Below are positions 60,642 to 64,000 of a DNA stretch of 64,000 nucleotides, piece by piece. The position numbers and the translations under genes were made by a program. This DNA is from Flavobacterium poyangense. GTDB lineage: Bacteria > Bacteroidota > Bacteroidia > Flavobacteriales > Flavobacteriaceae. Within the stretch, counting starts at the first letter, position 1, and every line of letters starts with the position of its first letter. The notes under the pieces are model-generated. The model saw nothing but the letters and a program-made list of their open reading frames with translations. It had not been told where the DNA came from and ran no database searches. The stretch covers positions 633,102 through 697,101 of the forward strand of contig NZ_JAALLN010000002.1 of NCBI RefSeq assembly GCF_011751075.1. The letters are read 5' to 3'.

Positions 60642-63600
60642 ATGAAATTAGCCGAAATATCGATAAAACGTCCGTCGTTAGTAATTGTATTGTTTGCAAT
60701 TCTGACACTTGGTGGATTGTTCAGCTATAGCCAGTTGGGTTATGAACTGATCCCGAAATTTGAACAAAATGTGATTACGATCTCTACTATTTATCCTGGA
60801 GCTTCTCCAAGTGAGGTAGAGAATACGGTAACCAAGAAAATTGAAGATGCGATTGCATCCTTAGAAAACGTCAAGAAGATAGATTCGAAATCTTATGAGA
60901 GTTTGTCTATCGTATCAATTACGTTGACTTCAAATGCAAAAGTTGATTTTTCTTTGAATGACGCACAACGTAAAATAAATGCCATCATTAGTGATTTGCC
61001 GGAGGATGTTAAAACACCTGCTCTGACCAAATTCTCCCTGAGTGATTTACCAATTATGACATTGGGAGCAAATGGTAAAATGGACGAGGCAGCGTTTTAT
61101 GACTTAATTGACAAAAAAATTGCACCGATTTTATCTCGTGTACAAGGTGTGGCACAGGTAAATATTATTGGTGGTTCGGAACGTGAAATCCAGGTGAATC
61201 TTGATGCATTAAAAATGCAGGCTTACGGACTTTCGATTCCACAAGTACAACAGAATATTTTGACTTCGAACTTAGATTTCCCTACAGGAAATATTCAGAC
61301 TCGTGATCAGAAAATATTAATTCGTTTAGCGGGTAAATATAAAAGTGTTGATGAATTAAGAAACCTGGTTGTTTCTTCTCAAAACGGAATTCAGATTCGT
61401 TTAAGTGATATTGCCGATGTTCAGGATACGCAGAAAGTAGCGGAAAAAATATCACGTGTTGATCAGAAAAGTGCGATTGTTTTGCAAATTGTAAAACAGT
61501 CAGATGCAAATGCAGTAGCGGTAAGTGAGCATTTATTAAAAACAATTGCGACTCTTGAAAATGATTATAAAGTCAATCAGTTAAAACTAGAGGTAGCAAA
61601 AGACAGTACTATTTTTACATTGGAAGCAGCAGATTCTGTTGTACACGATTTATTAATTGCAGTAATTCTGGTAGCATTTGTAATGTTGTTCTTCCTGCAC
61701 AGTATCAGAAACTCTCTGATTGTAATGGTGTCTATTCCGGCCTCTTTGATCGCTACCTTTATTGGTATTTACTTAATGGGGTATACTTTGAACTTAATGA
61801 GTTTGCTAGGATTATCTCTTGTAGTAGGTATCCTTGTAGATGACGCGATTGTGGTACTGGAAAATATCTACAGGCATATGGAGATGGGTAAAAGCCGAAT
61901 TCGTGCTTCGTTTGACGGTACAGCAGAAATTGGTGGTACGGTAACTTCTATTACCTTGGTAATTGTGGTAGTGTTCTTGCCTATCGCAATGAGTTCCGGT
62001 CTGGTTTCTGATATTATTACACAGTTCTGTGTTACGGTAATTATCTCTACAATGTTGTCTCTTTTGGCTTCCTTTACAATTATTCCTTGGCTGTCATCCC
62101 GTTATGGTAAATTGGAACATATTGAAGGAAAGAATTTATTCGGAAGAATTATCCTTGGTTTCGAAAATTATCTGACACGTTTTACCAACTGGGTTTCAAA
62201 TTTATTGACCTGGTGTCTGGATCATTACGTTAAAACTTTTATCGTAGTATTAGTATTGTTCTTTGCTTCGACAATAGGCTTAATGGGGGGAGGTTTCATC
62301 GGTGGAGAGTTCTTTGCTGCTTCTGATAGTGGGGAATTCTTAGTTCAGATTGAGATGCCGAAAGATGCTTCGTTAGAGCAAACCAACTTCATGACGCAAA
62401 AAGCAGAGGCTTACTTAAAAGGACAAGAATATGTGCTTAGTCAGATTACAACGGTAGGACAAACCAGTGAAGGTTTTGGAGCGTCACAAGCTACAGCATA
62501 CAAAGCGGAGATTGACGTAAAAATGATCGACCAAAAAGATCGTACAGACGACGCCAATGTTTATGCAGCTAAAATGAAGCGTAAACTGGAGAAAGTATTA
62601 GTTGGAGCAAAAGTTAAAACCGTTCCGGTTGGTATCTTAGGAACAGCTGAGGATGCTACTTTGGGATTGATCGTTACAGGTCCTTCAACAGAAAGCGCTA
62701 TGGCCTTTGCTAAATTAGCGGAAGCTGAATTGCGCACCATTCCCGGAACGACAGAGATTAAATTAACCGTTGAGGACGGAAATCCTGAAATCAACGTTAA
62801 AGTAGATCGTGATAAAATGGCAGCCTTAGGATTAACACTACAAACGGTTGGTCTAACGATGCAAACGGCTTTTAGTGGAAATACAGATGGCAAATACAGA
62901 GCCGGAGAATACGAATACGATATCAATATCAGATACAATGCTTTTGACAGAAAAAGTATTACAGACGTTAGTAACTTAATCTTTATTAATGCAGCCGGAC
63001 AGCAAATTAAATTGTCTCAGTTTGCAGCTATTACAGAGGGTTCAGGACCTAGCCAGTTAGAGCGTAGAGACAAATCTGCTTCTGTAACGGTAAAAGGACA
63101 AAACGTTGGGGTTCCTTCAGGAACAATTGTTACGCAATGGCAGGCAAAACTGGATAAGCTTAAAAAACCGGCCGGTGTTAACTATATCTGGGGAGGTGAT
63201 CAGGAAAACCAAAGTGAAGGTTTTGGTACCTTAGGAATTGCTTTATTAGCGGCTATTATATTAGTTTACCTTGTAATGGTGGCACTTTATGACAGTTTTG
63301 TTCACCCGTTTGTGGTATTGTTTGCGATTCCGCTTTCGTTTATTGGTGCGATGTTAGCGTTGGCTTTAACCAACAATTCATTAAACATCTTTACGATTTT
63401 AGGGATCATCATGTTGATTGGTCTGGTGTGTAAGAATGCGATCATGCTTGTCGATTATACCAACCAGCGTAGAGCTGCGGGAGAATCGATCAGAACAGCA
63501 TTAATTCAGGCAAACCATGCTCGTTTACGTCCGATTTTGATGACGACAATTGCGATGGTATTTGGTATGTTCCCAATTGCATTAGCTTCAGGAGCCGGTG

Positions 63601-63818
63601 CAGAATGGAAAAACGGATTGGCTTGGGTAATTATCGGAGGATTGATCAGTTCGTTATTCTTAACGCTGATTGTGGTTCCTGTAATCTATAATATTATGGA
63701 GAAAATCATTCATAAATTCTCTAAAGGAGAAAAAATCGATTACGAAGCTGAAATGGTGGCAGACTATGTACCAACAGAAGTAAGTGAGGACGGTTTTAAT
63801 CCAAAACATACACATTAG
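60642..63818 (+). CDS. RND family efflux pump (AcrB/HAE1-like)
   Basis: The 1058-residue inner-membrane pump has twelve membrane helices and two large periplasmic loops. It starts with the family pattern LAEISIKRPSLVIVLFAILT and has the proton-relay pair Asp400-Asp401 in GILVDDAIVVLENIYRHME. The second half with GLVCKNAIMLVDYTNQRR is intact. It exports drugs, detergents or lipids out of the periplasm using the proton gradient; the substrate is unknown. It is the last gene of the tetR operon. Confidence 0.95.
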   Translation: MKLAEISIKRPSLVIVLFAILTLGGLFSYSQLGYELIPKFEQNVITISTIYPGASPSEVENTVTKKIEDAIASLENVKKIDSKSYESLSIVSITLTSNAKVDFSLNDAQRKINAIISDLPEDVKTPALTKFSLSDLPIMTLGANGKMDEAAFYDLIDKKIAPILSRVQGVAQVNIIGGSEREIQVNLDALKMQAYGLSIPQVQQNILTSNLDFPTGNIQTRDQKILIRLAGKYKSVDELRNLVVSSQNGIQIRLSDIADVQDTQKVAEKISRVDQKSAIVLQIVKQSDANAVAVSEHLLKTIATLENDYKVNQLKLEVAKDSTIFTLEAADSVVHDLLIAVILVAFVMLFFLHSIRNSLIVMVSIPASLIATFIGIYLMGYTLNLMSLLGLSLVVGILVDDAIVVLENIYRHMEMGKSRIRASFDGTAEIGGTVTSITLVIVVVFLPIAMSSGLVSDIITQFCVTVIISTMLSLLASFTIIPWLSSRYGKLEHIEGKNLFGRIILGFENYLTRFTNWVSNLLTWCLDHYVKTFIVVLVLFFASTIGLMGGGFIGGEFFAASDSGEFLVQIEMPKDASLEQTNFMTQKAEAYLKGQEYVLSQITTVGQTSEGFGASQATAYKAEIDVKMIDQKDRTDDANVYAAKMKRKLEKVLVGAKVKTVPVGILGTAEDATLGLIVTGPSTESAMAFAKLAEAELRTIPGTTEIKLTVEDGNPEINVKVDRDKMAALGLTLQTVGLTMQTAFSGNTDGKYRAGEYEYDINIRYNAFDRKSITDVSNLIFINAAGQQIKLSQFAAITEGSGPSQLERRDKSASVTVKGQNVGVPSGTIVTQWQAKLDKLKKPAGVNYIWGGDQENQSEGFGTLGIALLAAIILVYLVMVALYDSFVHPFVVLFAIPLSFIGAMLALALTNNSLNIFTILGIIMLIGLVCKNAIMLVDYTNQRRAAGESIRTALIQANHARLRPILMTTIAMVFGMFPIALASGAGAEWKNGLAWVIIGGLISSLFLTLIVVPVIYNIMEKIIHKFSKGEKIDYEAEMVADYVPTEVSEDGFNPKHTH

Positions 63819-63825
63819 GAGTTTT

Positions 63826-63918
63826 AAATTCCAATTCTTTAAATTCCAAATTCCAAAAAGGAGGAGTTTTAGAAAACAAAAAATCCCAAGTTCCTTAATT
63901 GGAATTTGGGATTTTTCA
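63826..63918 (+). repeat. Inverted repeat and terminator, 'AAATTCCAA' family
   Basis: 'ttccaattctttaaattcc' and 'aaattccaaaaagg' words lead into a hairpin where AAATCCCAAGTTCC (63881-63894) faces GGAATTTGGGATTT (63901-63914) before TTTTTCATT. It would end the efflux operon. Confidence 0.65.
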
Positions 63919-63928
63919 TTGGATGTCT

Positions 63929-64000
63929 TGTCCTGAAAAAGGTTGACTACAATCCAATTAATTATGTCAACAGAAAGGAAAGTTCTAAAAAAAGTAATGC
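63929..64000 (+). mobile_element. Possible left end of an insertion sequence
   Basis: The window edge shows TGTCCTGAAAAAGGTTGAC (63929-63947), which resembles the terminal repeats of Bacteroidota IS3-type elements, followed 16 bases later by an ATG frame. Only 72 bases are visible, so this is tentative. Confidence 0.35.
63964..64000 (+). CDS. Start of a possible transposase gene, cut by the window
   Basis: The frame from ATG 63964 reads MSTERKVLKKVM and runs out of the window. The charged start and the IS-like end before it suggest a transposase (IS3 OrfA type); nothing more can be said. Confidence 0.3.
   Translation, partial: MSTERKVLKKVM

Overview
The window looks like chromosome from a Flavobacterium-type bacterium (Bacteroidota). 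It is AT-rich, many genes are preceded by the Bacteroidota promoter box TAnnTTTG, and the proteins are typical of the group: SusC/FecA-style receptor with a carboxypeptidase-regulatory-like N-terminus, a NuoG without molybdopterin domain, ORF6N and TPR/AraC proteins. No rRNA, tRNA or CRISPR array was seen.

Layout: 1-1.5 kb is the 3' end of mfd. 2.8-11.8 kb is a mixed region: an ACT-domain protein, YraN, an LD-carboxypeptidase, a secreted endonuclease/phosphatase, 3-hydroxyanthranilate dioxygenase, a tail-to-tail antitoxin/toxin pair, a class II cyclic-nucleotide phosphodiesterase, an ALDH7-type semialdehyde dehydrogenase and a Bax-inhibitor-1 protein. 11.9-26.0 kb is a full complex I operon, nuoA to nuoN on the minus strand, with one foreign-looking ORF6N gene between nuoH and nuoI and a well-formed promoter before nuoA. 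26.1-30.4 kb holds a cold-shock protein, aspS, a TlpA-like thioredoxin and a MORN-type secreted protein. 30.7-36.8 kb is a siderophore-uptake locus (TonB receptor, two small membrane proteins, two PepSY proteins). 37.0-41.1 kb is sucB-sucA of the TCA cycle.

42.0-53.9 kb is the most interesting part: a lanthipeptide-like biosynthetic locus. It has an AraC-type membrane regulator, a divergent precursor gene, six further intact precursor genes in a row (four of them a 179-bp tandem array) plus one decayed copy, an HlyD adaptor, a peptidase-containing ABC exporter, a full-length LanB dehydratase and an MDR reductase that could act as a LanJ. No LanC cyclase is present in the window. The precursors share a leader ending in Gly-Gly, which the C39 peptidase of the exporter would cut; LanB would dehydrate Ser/Thr in the cores, and the reductase could turn dehydro residues into D-amino acids.

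54.2-56.3 kb has two uncharacterised genes and a polyprenyl diphosphate synthase. 56.7-63.8 kb is a YceI gene and a TetR-TolC-adaptor-RND efflux operon, tied together by an identical 28-bp inverted-repeat operator and promoter in front of both yceI and tetR. The last 70 bp look like the left end of an insertion sequence.

Between genes there are many long imperfect inverted repeats built of short repeated words. Nine word families were seen; one family has five copies and contains a 39-bp block that is present in opposite orientation in two copies.
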